Positions 48,801-60,091 of a DNA stretch of 64,000 nt are shown here, in pieces (position 1 is the first letter of the stretch; each line of letters starts with the position of its first letter). The notes under the pieces are model-generated. The model had not been told where the DNA came from and ran no database searches. It saw only the letters and a program-made list of their open reading frames with translations. This DNA comes from Lonicera japonica (taxonomy: Eukaryota > Streptophyta > Magnoliopsida > Dipsacales > Caprifoliaceae), in NCBI GenBank assembly GCA_021464415.1, contig CM038471.1, forward strand, positions 73,262,851 through 73,326,850, read 5' to 3'. Position numbers and translations under genes: made by a program.

Positions 48801-51800
48801 CCTTTTTGTCAAGGCTTACGCATTTTCAGAAGAGCATATGCCTTTTATGTATTTTTAGCAAGGCTTACACCTTTTGTGCTTATTTTTTTAACAAAAAAGA
48901 CAGGTCCAAAACTACGCTGTTTTGGCCTTCAAAAAATTTAAAAAAAAATTAGGCGTAAAATGTGTAAACCCTAAAGAGTAAACAACAAACACGCTGTCAC
49001 AACTCAAACAAAACACAAGAGAGGGGCGGAACTTGGAACAGAGAGAGAGAGAGAGGGGTGGAACTCGGAACAGATAGAGAGGAGGAAGATTGTGGATTTA
49101 AGGAAATTAAATAGGTTAGGTTTTTTGTAGAGGTATGATTGAAAGGACTGTTTTGTCCTTGGTTTGGGTTCAAAACCCCCAAAAATCTAATCTCCATTCT
49201 TTTACAGGCCTTTGATCCAAAAGTGGGGAGAAGCTTTAATTTTAATAAATTACAACATACCCCCTAAGTTATTTTTATTTAGCACATTACCCCTTAAACC
49301 AAAAAATCTGACAATAAGATGACAAAAAAAACTATTTTTATACCCGTATTAATTATTTTTTAAAAATAAAAACGTTTTGCATCGAGGCTTACGCCTCGCT
49401 TTTGGTCAAGTAAACGCCTAGGCTTACGCCTTTGCCTTTTAAATCACTGTTTTAAAGAGTGGGGGATCTACACTAATTAATAGAAAGAGGGATTAAAGTA
49501 GGGGTGTTCAAAATCCAATCCAAACCGAGAAACCGATCCAATCCAATCCAATCCAATCCATTTTTCCTGGATTTTATGGATGATTGGATTGGATCGGATG
49601 GACATTTTGAAAACCGAAAAAATTGGATCTGTTTCGAATTTATGTGCTCTAGAAACCGATCCAATCCAATCCATTATTAAAGTTGTAACTTTGTAATATT
49701 CATAAGATAAGGGTCACTTTGTAATATTTATAAGATAAGGTTTTTAATTAAAATAATAAAAACTTAAACAAATAGCATCATTTCATTTATTGATATTTGT
49801 AAGAAGACTTGTTCCTATAATTTATTTAAAATAAGAAAACATAAAAAGAATGTGAAAATAAAAAAGAGAAATTTTTTATTTTTCTCATTTAATGCATCAC
49901 ATTGTATAGGATTCTTTCATATGCATCGAACGAAGAATCGGATCGAAACCGATCCAATCCAACATTTAATTGGATTGGATTGGATTGGATTGGATTGGAT
50001 TGGTAAAGTATGTTGGATTGGATTGGATGCTAAAACCTAAAACCGACATCGGATCAGATGCGGATGGTTTAAAATGACCGGATCGGATCGGATGGACACC
50101 CCTAGATTAAAGTGCCAAACAATTTGGTAAAAAAAAGGTTAGTGTAGATCTTTTAGAAGAAGAGCAAGACATGGTAGTTGAAATGTTATTTAATTTTGAA
50201 AAGCTCTGTATAAAATTCAAGGAGAAAGTTGGATTAGAAGGTCCAGATTGAAAGTTCCATTAGTGAGGAGACATTGTACTGGTTAATGAGGCTTAATGGA
50301 GATTAGGAAGGTTGTAGTGGAGTGCATTGGAGGAACCCCAAGCTTGTGGATTAACATTGACTGTTTAAGGACTGGTGGGAAGTGGTGAGGGAGGACTCGC
50401 TGGAATATTTAGGAATTTTATGAAGATAGAGCAGTAAATGCACGAGTCAGTGAGACTTGTATGGTGGTTAAGAAATTTCAATATTTGATGCTCAAGGATT
50501 TTGGTTATTTTACTGTGATTATGAGTTCTGAGATTGTACGAAGTCTTGGCAAAGTTGTTATTATTGAGATTTGTAGAGGTTTGAGGGATGGAATGTTGTT
50601 TTTACAAAAGAGGCAAGAAAGGAATGCGAGAGTGTTTGAGGACAAGGTTGCAGACACGGAGGTGTGGAACAAAATCAAGATGGCTGCATCTTTTTGGGCC
50701 AGCACATCCAATTTATTTGGGAACTTATCGATCTCGGATACTTCTAACAATTGAGGGGGCAGTTCTGCTTTGATAATTTTGTGGGGAAATTGCTGTCTGG
50801 ATGAGGAGATATTTGTTTTAAATCATTTTATTTTTGTACGATAGGCTTCTGTTAGCTAGTGTTTTTCTAGTTATTGATTGTTGAACCTCTGGTCCATTGA
50901 CTCTTCTTTCGGCTTTTTATCTGCTCTTTGGAGCTTGCTTTTTATGATTCATATCAATAAAAGCTGTTGTTTCTGATAAAAAGGGGGCTGTTATGAGAAG
51001 GCAAATTTTGATTTGCTAATGAGGTACTAGGGTAGCATGTGGTGAATAAGAGATATGGGATGATTTTGAATATTGAGTTGAAAAATTATATCACCATGTA
51101 GATGGAATTTCCAAATCATGCAATGGAAGAGAGGATTGGGGCAAAATAAAGAAATTGATTTTTGGTGTTTGTTTGGTTATGTAAACCTGAATCCGGCTCA
51201 GGGTTGTATTTGAAAATTCTACTCCCGCCCTGGTCTAAAAAACCCTGCAGCAAACCCGTCCTGTTAGGGTTGGGTTAAAAACCCGCTGGGTCAGGTCTTG
51301 TTGCCATCCCTAGTCCCACCCACTTTTATAAAAGAGTGGCAGGGTTCAAGGGCCACTAGCGGCGGATTCAACTCCCTTCAAGTAACAATTGGTAGTGGAG
51401 GGCTAGACCCAACTGTGTAGCTCACTTACATTTCTAAATTTTTCATTATCGTCCTTGACTAGGTTTTGGTTTTTCTTTTCCTATATTTTTAATCTTAATA
51501 AAGGTAGTAGTTTCAGAGGTTCCTTCTTGGAAGAGATTCCCTATGGGATTTCTATAAGGACGATATATGTGTTCTAGTGGAGCGGGTGGGGCTACAAGGT
51601 AATAGAGCATGGATCTTTTAGAAGCCTTACTGATTTTATTTCACCTGGGCTCGTGCGTTTCTCATGGTTTGTCTCTTTTGTAGTTGGGGATGGAATAATA
51701 GTCAGTTTGGGCGGTCTCTTGGATTGAGTGTTTGTCTTTTAAATCCTTCTTCCCCATTTGTATATTTGAATCTTACTTCCAAACTGCTAAATGAGGTGCT

Positions 51801-52408
51801 GTTTAGCTATTATTCGGAGTTCATTTTACTGGTGATGGTGATATTTTAGGTGTCTAGGTGATGTGATTAGGGGCAAGTCATATTATTACGTTTTTATCTT
51901 TATTTTCTACTTTCCAAGCAATTCAAGCATTTACTTTTATTATCAAAGATGTATATAATTTAGTTTAAGCAAGGAAAAGTGGGAAATCAAGCAAGCGACA
52001 AACATTTTGACTTTCTGGAACATCCATACACCCTCCAAAAGGAAAACAATTCATCCCAAATAATGTCCATGTTCATCTAACATAAAATGGAAAAAAGGAA
52101 AAGAAACCATTCAAAACCTGGGCCAGCTTCAATCTTTTTGTACATATAGAGAGTAGCCTACATTGTGTTATTTAAGGCTTTATGAAATTAGTGTAAAAAT
52201 TATGCTGTATGCCATATACGTTTGAAGCAAGCTTATTTTTCACAGTTAGTGGCTCCTTTGTTTATGTTCTTATTTATTTTTTGGCAAGCAGGAGCTGAGC
52301 AAGTTCATAAACCATTGCAATGAGGTGAAAGCGGCTACTGCTGCCAACAAGGAAGGTGGTCAATTAAGCATCGTTAAAACTCAACCGGACTCCTCTAGTG
52401 CAAAGTAG
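45888..52408 (+). CDS. Small basic DUF2462 / UPF0390-type protein, 86 aa, 3 exons
   Basis: Exons are 45888-45978, 46073-46125 and 52292-52408 (91+53+117 nt = 86 codons plus stop), with GT-AG junctions and matching phases. The product begins MTQKTNMFKGQQKRKS, is rich in Lys and Arg in its first 50 residues, and continues with RKGKRVLKPSKVTKEMD, then FINHCNEVKAATAANKEGG, and ends in SSSAK. The pattern (KFKG start, lysine-rich middle, HCNEVKAA helix) matches the plant members of DUF2462 as I remember them; this family includes the human 'Leydig cell tumor 10 kDa protein homolog', reported in nucleoli. Function is unknown; nucleolar or ribosome-related use is inference. Intron 2 is 6,166 bp, very long for so small a gene, because it is filled with repeats. 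The gene points away from the GFAT pseudogene, whose start is 2.1 kb upstream. Confidence 0.85.
47403..48661. repeat. 1.26-kb imperfect inverted repeat (arms about 460 bp, spacer about 335 bp) in intron 2 of the DUF2462 gene
   Basis: Left arm 47403-47859 and right arm 48195-48661 are inverted copies of one sequence. Paired landmarks: TTTATCCCTCCTA...GAGGATGGTCCAAG (about 47417 versus 48650), GGAGTTATTCTTGTC (about 47470 versus 48600), GAAAGGTA (about 47717 versus 48335), TCCACCTTCTTGGTGATG (47818 versus 48235). Identity by eye is about 75-85 percent with some indels. No transposase or target duplication found. In a sense intron it would form a long RNA hairpin. Confidence 0.8.
48690..49449. 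mobile_element. hAT-like element, 760 bp, in intron 2 of the DUF2462 gene
   Basis: Ends CAGTGTTTTCAAAGGCG and GCCTTTTAAATCACTG, flanked by GTTTAAAG (48682-48689) and TTTTAAAG (49450-49457), a 7 of 8 match. The interior is rich in GGCTTACGCC/GCGCAT motifs. No transposase. Confidence 0.75.
49499..50104. mobile_element. hAT MITE, 606 bp, with (ATTGG)n arrays, in intron 2 of the DUF2462 gene
   Basis: Ends TAGGGGTGTTCA and TGGACACCCCTA, flanked by a perfect 8-bp duplication GATTAAAG (49491-49498, 50105-50112). Subterminal pentanucleotide arrays CCAAT (49535-49560) and ATTGG (about 49970-50002) sit in opposite orientation near the two ends and create open reading frames without meaning. Confidence 0.9.
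50200..50990 (+). mobile_element. LINE 3' remnant in intron 2 of the DUF2462 gene
   Basis: A reading frame ending at 50754 contains RQERNARVFEDKVADTEVW, the segment after the zinc-binding region of plant LINE reverse transcriptases. It is followed by a 3' UTR-like stretch ending in AATAAAAGCTGTTG and a short A-rich tail (about 50980-50987). Strongly decayed, 5' limit uncertain. Confidence 0.7.
51230..51313. mobile_element. Fragment of a TAGGGATGGCAA-type hAT element
   Basis: Contains AACCCGTCCTG, GGGTTGGGTTAAAAACCCG and ends TTGCCATCCCTA, as in the right half of 22979-23339. The left half is missing. Confidence 0.5.
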
Positions 52409-53595
52409 CATCCAAATGCAGGTGGAAAAGTACTTATAACTCTCAATCTCCATGTAACAAAAGTTCTCTGTAAGAATCTCGTTATTGTTCGGTGTTTTCC
52501 CGTTTTATCATTTTTTTTAGCTGGGGTTGTTCCTCAGTTTCTTGCTTAAAAATGCTTCTTTGTAAGTTTGTTCTAGGTGGTTTGAGCCTCGAGGAATACA
52601 AAGACTTCAAATTTTTAGAGAGAGTTTTTTTGAAATGTTGGCGAGTGTTTTGGCTTTGAACTTTAGTGAAGAAGTTTGCAAGTTTATAAACCGGGAAGTT
52701 TTACTAGGACCTGAATAGAAACTGGAACTAAATTAAGTTTTGTAGTGTTTATGTATAACTTGTTTTAAAGGTCCGTTCTGTCTCAAATTAAAGGTCCGTT
52801 ATTCCCTTTTTGGATGTTCCCAATTAAGAGTCGCATACTAGATCTCATGATAATATACAAGTCCTGTTTTAACAATTGATTGCGTTGAAATTAAAGCATT
52901 CTTATGAAGCGTAGAAGTTAAACTGAACTCTTAAATGAACCCACTTATTATTGAAGGCTCTTTCTGTTTTACTTCCAACATGAAATATTTGGGTTGTGAA
53001 ACTCGTGGGTTTGGGACCTAATTGTGTTTTAGAATTGGAAATAGAGCAAAAATTAGGGTACGCAATAATATTTTAACTCTTTTTAATTTGAACTTGAACA
53101 ATTTAGTCCAAGCCGACCTTAATTTGTATCCAAAACGCATGCATAAATCCGTGTTCACAATACGTCGTTTAGAATGAAAAATACGTCAAAAAAAGTTAGG
53201 TGCCACATAAACATAATAGGTGGTCTCTTTCAGTAAACTAGTCATGTGTCAATATTTGTAAAATTTATAATTCTTGAGAACAATATATTAATGTTAGGCA
53301 TAAAAATTAATATACAAAATTCATTTAATTAATCAAGATTTATTTTTCAAATCAATTCAATGCGTGCTTCAAGAAAATGCCTTAAGCACCAAAAGTTATT
53401 GTCTACAAGTATTTAATGCAGCATAGATATGTCTTGAAAAATCATGTTTGTGTAAATGCATTATCTAACTTAAGAATTATAGAATATACATAACGTGTAC
53501 AGAACTTTAGTGCTGCAATAATTGTTGCGATTTTTACCTTTCCTTCTCAGTAGGACTTGAATATAAATATATTTTAGTGTTCAACTTCTTTTTTA
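52409..53595. other. DUF2462 3' flank and intergenic DNA
   Basis: The first 300 bp probably hold the 3' UTR. A Stowaway-like fragment (GTCCGTTCTGTCTCAAATTA) lies at about 52770-52970. Nothing else recognised. Confidence 0.5.
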
Positions 53596-53949
53596 GGCTC
53601 CATTCGATAGCGCACACTGAATTTTTTATTTTGAAGAGTAGTGTTCAATTTATTTTTTAGATTCTATTTGATAGCAACACAAAAAATAATTAATTTATAT
53701 GAGAAATTTTAAAATAAGTTGAGACATGCAATAATATGTTCTTCATTTCATACTCATATTTATGAGTATATTTCCTTCGTTCTTTTTTATGTTTTGTGAG
53801 AATTTTTTCTTTCTAACCTCCCAAAGAAATTGTTTCTATGAAAAAAAATAAAGTAAGAGTTGTAACAAAATGTCTTTACTTCTTTTTCAACTTTTCACAT
53901 AAATTAATTATTTTTTATAACATTTTTGTGGTTACTATCAAGCGGATCC
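53596..53949. mobile_element. Tourist-like MITE, 354 bp
   Basis: Left end GGCTCCATTCGATAGC, right end complementing to GGATCCGCTTGATAGT, with TTA duplications at 53593-53595 and 53950-53952. A partial repeat of the left end (ATTCTATTTGATAGC) follows at about 53661. Confidence 0.75.
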
Positions 53950-54010
53950 TTAATTTATACAATTTTTTATATACAAACAATTATTCTGCTAATGAATGTA
54001 AAAGAATTTT

Positions 54011-54199
54011 AGATTCCAAATTAAACTAAATGACGTGGCAAAAAATAGACAATTAGTATTTTAAGCATACTTGATCTATGTATAGTTTAATAAATTATTT
54101 AATTAGATTCCAAATTAAACTAAATGACGTGGCAAAAAATAGACAATTAGTATTTTAAGCATACTTGATCTATGTATAGTTTAATAAATTATTTAATTA
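54011..54199. repeat. Perfect 94-bp tandem duplication
   Basis: 54011-54104 and 54105-54198 are identical as far as I can read them. Each copy includes ATGACGTGGCA, a bZIP-type ACGT core. Identity without substitutions suggests a recent duplication. Confidence 0.9.
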
Positions 54200-54209
54200 A
54201 GAATATCTA

Positions 54210-55640
54210 TCATTCAGTAATGGAATATTTCTATCTTTAATTGATAAATAATTAAATATGTATTCGCACGTACAGCTAGGAGGCGGTTGAATGACAAGAT
54301 GAGATGAGAGTCGTGTTTGTTTATAGCACCATACAACATACAGAATTCAAAGAAGATAGGCATTAATTAATTAATTATTCATTCATTTATTATTTTTTCT
54401 AATAATTCTGAAGCATTAATTCATTTTTTATTTTAACTACTCTGAATGTGTATTCTGAGACAGGGAGTTGTTGGCAACAAACATTATATTAGTATTGGAC
54501 ACCACGATAAATACATTGGGGAAGAAAAGAAGGGAGCGTGCCACCATTCAAACGGTGAAAAGAAAAGTCAAATCGGATATTTTGAAAGTATTTTTATTAA
54601 ATAAGAGCAATCACACTGAATACGATATATGAATAAGTTAATATATAAATGTATTTGGTGTTTAATCTTATGAAAGAATTAATGTTCCCCATATTTGTAC
54701 CATGGTGGGTGCGCGACTATGGATATTAGTTGATGATGATAGTATTTTTATTGATTTTGACGATTGGATTTTTAGAATACAAATGTTTGTAAAAAAATGA
54801 ATGTCTGGTTCATTTTTTAACCCCAAGAAGTTTCTTATGCCTGCCTATTTACCAACTTAACTACATTCAAGCATACTTAAATACTGATCTCAAACAAAAA
54901 AGTATGCTTAAATGCCGCTAAAGATGAAATACTTAAATTTTAAACAGTATTCAAATGTGTGATTAATACCAACATGAAATTTTGGTTTCACTCATTATAA
55001 CTATTTGCCATACATTTTCATTGAAAAAGATTATGATCTGGTCTCCAATTTGAACATTTTTTAGATGTAATTCATACGTGAAGTAGATGTGCTGGGCCAA
55101 AGCGGGTCCATTTACCCCTCTTTTTTTAAATTGTTTTTAACTATATATGTATATTATATAATTTTTGGGGCCAATGTTAAAAGTTTTAAAAGTTTGCTAT
55201 TTTTATAATAGATAAAAATAAAAAAACAAAAAATATATATATTTGTCATGTTATTTTCAACGAGATTAAAAATGAAAAAATCTTACAATACTTTTAAAAA
55301 AATTAAACCTTATAGAATATTATTAGAATTGTAATCAATGTAATTGTATGAAATATCTTGACTTTGCCACCAAATCCATTATTTTTTTTAAAGTGGTGTA
55401 GTTATTGGGCTAATACTACCTTACAATATTTATCTCATGAGATATCACCAATGGCACATAATGTGCTGAGATAGTATTTACTCAAACCACATACTGTAGA
55501 TAAAAAAGTTATTAAAGGAATTTTTAATTTTTTTTATTTCAAGGAGAGTATCTTAAAAGTTATTTTATAATTAATTTTATTTATTTCATTGTGATAAATG
55601 GTATGAGCATACTTAATACTAATTTATTCTTCACATAGGT
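54210..55640. other. AT-rich intergenic DNA, no gene seen
   Basis: No coherent coding region, RNA gene or clean terminal repeats. Confidence 0.5.
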
Positions 55641-55649
55641 AATCAGCCT

Positions 55650-56180
55650 TCTAGTAAGGTTTTAAGTGGCAGAAACTGGTGCATCCGTTTGTGAAGTGTA
55701 ATTTCGATGCGGCAATGCGTAGTGACGGGGAAGGGTGTTCAGTTTTGGTGTAGTTGTGCGGGATAGTCAAGGAGTATTTCTACATGTAGCCAATGGTTCA
55801 TTTCAAGCCGAGCAAGATCCTTTAATGGCGGAAGCTTTGTCATGCCGAGAAGCTTTAGCATGGTTGAAGCGCTTTGGGTATTCGAAGGTAGAGGTAGAGT
55901 CAGATTCTATGTTGCTAATTCACATGCTCAAAAGAAATACGGTTGATCTCTCTCTCATGTAAGGTCTATTGTTGATGATTGTATTATTTTAGCTTTTAGT
56001 TAATTTCATTGCGAATTTCATTTTGTTCGTAGAATAGTGAATCAAATAGCGCATTCGTTAGTCATAGTTGCTGGTTTTGGGTTTATTCTTGAGAGTTGGG
56101 AGCATATTCCTTCTCCTTTTATTGTTAACGCTTTGCATTTTGATTTAATATAAGCACTACGTTCCTTTAAAAAAAATGTA
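55650..56180 (+). mobile_element. LINE 3' remnant with RNase H domain
   Basis: An RNase H fold typical of plant LINEs (RVT_3 type) is readable: KCNFDAAM (about 55697), then after a frameshift GVVVRDSQGVF (55747), AEALSCREALAW (55827) and VEVESDSMLLIHML (55891). Further frameshifts precede QIAHSLVIVAGFGF (about 56045). A 3' end with an A-run closes it at about 56170-56178. Conserved D and E positions remain, but the frame is broken. Confidence 0.8.
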
Positions 56181-56507
56181 ATTTGTAAACATATAAAATT
56201 TTAAATCAAAATTATAATGGTACTAAAAGCTAGTAAAATCTGAATTAAAGAAACTTTATATATAAAAAGAGATATCTATACAATAAGGAAAGATTTTTTG
56301 GACAAAAGATAATTTAACAAATCAATCCAATTAAGGGTCTAGATGAAGTTTGACAAAGTTATCTTTTGTTTTAGCCACACGATGTAATTTATTTTAAGAA
56401 TCAATCCATACCATTAGATTATTTTAGTTATACACAATCTCCACCATTTAATAGAAATGTAAGCATAAAATGATGTACATTACCACACACAATCATACAC
56501 ACTCAAC

Positions 56508-57103
56508 TAGGGGTGTGCACGGTTTGATTAACCGAACCGAGCGGTTAAACCGTTAACCGAACCGAGCGGTTAAACCATTAACCGAATCGACTTTTCGGTT
56601 TTATGCTTAACTTCAATCGAACCAAATCGTCAAAGCGGCTAAAACCGACCGGGGTTGGTTTTTGTTTCTGGCCGTTCGGGCGGTCCGATTTTGTCGGTTT
56701 GGACCTTGGGCCTACATTAGTGTTTTGGGCCATATGTTTATACTATTTGAAATTTTTTATATGTTTTTCTTTCTCTTGGGCCTTATTTTCTTGTTGATTA
56801 TTTGTGCATTTTCTCTTCTTAAATATTTATTATTATTGGAATTTTTTTTAATTATTTAACCTATATTATTTTAAAGAAATTAGCTCATTAATTAAATACA
56901 CAAAACTAATAAAAATGTAATAAGTATATTAGTCGGTTCGGTTTGGTTTTTGTCGGTTTTATACACTAAAAAATTGATAACCGAACCGATCTACTTCGGT
57001 TGTCCGATTCTTAACCGAACCGAACCGTAAAACTTGAAAAACCGCTCGGTTTGAGCCGGTTCGGTTCATTTTTTTGGTTTTTGCGATTTTCTGCACACCC
57101 CTA
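56508..57103. mobile_element. hAT MITE, 596 bp
   Basis: Ends TAGGGGTGTGCA and TGCACACCCCTA, flanked by CACTCAAC (56500-56507) and TACTCAAC (57104-57111), a 7 of 8 match. Subterminal arrays of AACCGAACCGAGCGGTT on both sides. Same superfamily as 49499-50104. Confidence 0.85.
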
Positions 57104-57109
57104 TACTCA

Positions 57110-58466
57110 ACCACATTAAGTTTCTCTTTCCTCACATTTTTAGAAAACTTTGAAAATATAATAACTTTTCAGCCAAATTTTAAAATTTAATAAAAATTAT
57201 ATATTTTAAATATACTCATTGAGATCTATAAAACAAAATCTATTGTCACTATAAAATTATGTAAAATAAAAATTTCTAATAAGAATTACATATAATGAAT
57301 TCGTTAGAATTACTATTCCAGTCACATTCTTAATCTTTAGTAATTACGAGCCATATATAAATACAACCGTTTATATAAACTTTGGAAGAACGAGAAACAT
57401 AATTAGAGTTAATTCCCAAGGCTCAAGCTTTGGTTGGCTGGCCAAGAAGTTGATCCTCTTGCCAACTTTGTTACACCCAAGTGAATATATCTTTAATAAT
57501 TTTTGATAGCAAAATATTAAATCAACTCATGTACTTTTTTTAAAATCACATTCAATAAAAAAAAATTACAATGAAAAAACTCTTTGAATTTTATTCTTTT
57601 TGAGTGTAAGATTTTTTAAATACTTCTTAAATTGAATGATACATCTTAAACGGTTTTTATTGAAAAAAATTGGTGTGCCGTGCCAAATGACACGAGCAAA
57701 CCCTAGTGTGTATATATATATATAACTAACTACCAAAAGGAAAAAAGAAAAAAAAGATAGAAAGAGGACAAAGGGTAAGGAAAAATTGAGGTGGATCCAT
57801 GTCATGCAGTTGGACAAATGAGGGCCCCACGCTCTCTAGTCTCTACTCCATCACGTTTTTCTCCCAGCTGGCATCGAATAAATCCAACTTAGTATAACAT
57901 AAAGTCACTATATAATTACATCATATCATAAAGAACATTTGGCACGTGCCAAAGAAACGGCTATAAATGTCGCCCTTTCAAATTCACGTCTTAATGTTTT
58001 GGGGGCGTTGATAAATTTAATTTATTATTAAATGGTTGTGTAGTTGGTTCATATAAAAAAGAATTAACTTGTTCAAAGAATTTTACATAAAAGGAATAGG
58101 TGTTTTCTCTTTTAAGTAAACAGACAAAAAGAAATACTAGTTTAAGCAAGCTAAATAAACATTAATATGGCCAAGCACCATTAAAGATAAATTTTTAAAA
58201 CATTTTATATCAAAAACAATTCTTATCACACAGCTTCTAGCTAGTTTAAATACTATACATTTACGCTATTACACATGTGAAATATAATGAAAGTTAATTA
58301 GAGTCACTTCAAACCAAGAAAACAAAACAAAAAAAAACAAAAAACCTAGAGCCACCTACTCAAAATATGAACAAGCTAGAAAAAGTGACTTTATGTAATT
58401 ATATTTATCGATTGATTGACCAGTAAGATTTGCACTCCTATTACCTTACTTGTTGTATAATATATT
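57110..58466. other. AT-rich intergenic DNA, no gene seen
   Basis: No supported coding or RNA gene. A TATATATATATA run at about 57711-57722 and several A-runs are present. Confidence 0.5.
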
Positions 58467-58468
58467 TA

Positions 58469-58979
58469 GGGTGTATTTGATTGATACTATTTTTTACTTG
58501 ATTTGATAATTTAAGGTGTGTGATTGATTTTTTTTTTCAGGCAATTTAATTCCCACTTTTACCTCACACATGTGTATTTTTAAGGCAATTAAGGAAAATG
58601 ATTTCTTTGGGGGAGGTGATTTTTTGTTTTCCATGTTTAAGCACGGTTTACGAGACAAGGTTTTTACTATTCTATACATTAAAAATGCCATAACTTAAAA
58701 TATAAAATTTAAAGTAATATAAAAATTTAATATTTAAAATATACTAATTAAGATCAATTAAACAAGATCTATCATGACTATATAATTATGTAAAAAAAAA
58801 TACCAATAATTTTTTCTATATTAAAAATGCCATAATACAACAAATATTTTCCGGGTAGAAAATTAAGGCAATCAAACACACTACACTATATTTTCCATGC
58901 AACTCAATTCTAGGCAATTCAATTGCCTGTAACTTATTTTCTTTCCATGCAAATTTCATACGTACAATCAAACGCACCC
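58469..58979. mobile_element. Tourist-like MITE, 511 bp
   Basis: Left end GGGTGTATTTGATTGATAC, right end complement of GTACAATCAAACGCACCC, TTA duplications at 58466-58468 and 58980-58982. Repeated GGCAATT motifs lie inside. No transposase. Confidence 0.85.
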
Positions 58980-59244
58980 TTACATTCATTTGAGTTATTT
59001 TTCTTAGTCACAATATAATCAATTTAAAAATATCGTATATTGAATATTATCATTGAAACAAAAAATGGTGACTTGTAAGAATGTGGTGTGACGAACTGTT
59101 GTAACTCGAGGGTGTGAATATGCCTTATTAGCTTTTAACATGAAATTGAATATGACTATTTACTAGAAGATTGAGTGAACGGTTGAAATTTTTTTGTACA
59201 TTTGAGATTATTATGCTAATTTCAGGAAGCCATATTGATTCAGA

Positions 59245-60083
59245 CAGTGGCGGATCCAGAAAATTTCTTTCCAGGGGTCAACATATAAAAAAAAAAATTA
59301 TATAAAATATACTCATAAAAATAAAACGATAATATTATAATTCATAATTTAAACTAAAATAAAGTTATAGCCCTAATTTATTCAAACTAACTAACCAAAA
59401 TCAAAACTCCTAATTTATTCAAACTAAAATAAAAGTATAGCTTTAGTTTATCCAAAGTAACAAATTAAAATAAAATCTCTAACAACAAACAACAAATTTG
59501 AGGGTACCTTTCAATAAAAACACTTGGTGCTTAAAGAAATAGGATACCATATAAGAATATTTACTAATTAATTAAAGCACAAAGAAAATAGGATAACATT
59601 TACATACCCTTCAATTTTCCCGAGATCGCCGGCCGACCACCACCTGCTGGCTGCTGCCCGACGGATTTGTGAGGGAGGAGGGAAAGCCACCGTTTGAAAC
59701 AATGAATTAGAGGTTTGTTGTTTTAGTTGGGACATGTAGTTGGATTGTTGGTGTTTAGGCTTTAGGGTTGAGAGGTTTGAAAAGTTGCAAACTAATTTGG
59801 GGAAGGGAAGGTATCGGGAAACAATCAAACAAAGCTGCTCTATTTTTTTTTTTTTTTTTTTAACTATACCAAAATGACTTCGTTTTGACGTCGAGCAACT
59901 TAAAAAAAAAGGACGCGCGCACCCGCACTGCGCGCTGCCCTCTCCAGTTCCAGCACAAAATTTGCCCCATTCAGGCATTTCGTCGAGCACCTTGCGAGGG
60001 TCAACTTGGGCGGTTCTAATGGCGGATTTTTGAGGTTGCAGGGGTCAATTGACCACCCTTGCTCCTCTGTGGATCCGCCCCTG
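59245..60083. mobile_element. hAT-like non-autonomous element, 839 bp
   Basis: Ends CAGTGGCGGATCCAG and CTGTGGATCCGCCCCTG with a perfect 8-bp duplication GATTCAGA (59237-59244, 60084-60091). Its ends match the MITE that broke GFAT (38413-38746), so both are probably of one family, this being the longer form. The 140-codon minus-strand frame inside (59990-59568) resembles no transposase. Confidence 0.9.
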
Positions 60084-60091
60084 GATTCAGA

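Noticed and set aside
49473..50040. Open frames with repeated DWIGL-type peptides on both strands
   Set aside because: They are translations of the ATTGG/CCAAT arrays inside a hAT MITE and have no independent support.
59568..59990. 140-codon minus-strand open frame
   Set aside because: Lies wholly inside a non-autonomous hAT element; no transposase motifs and a poly-lysine run from a T-tract.
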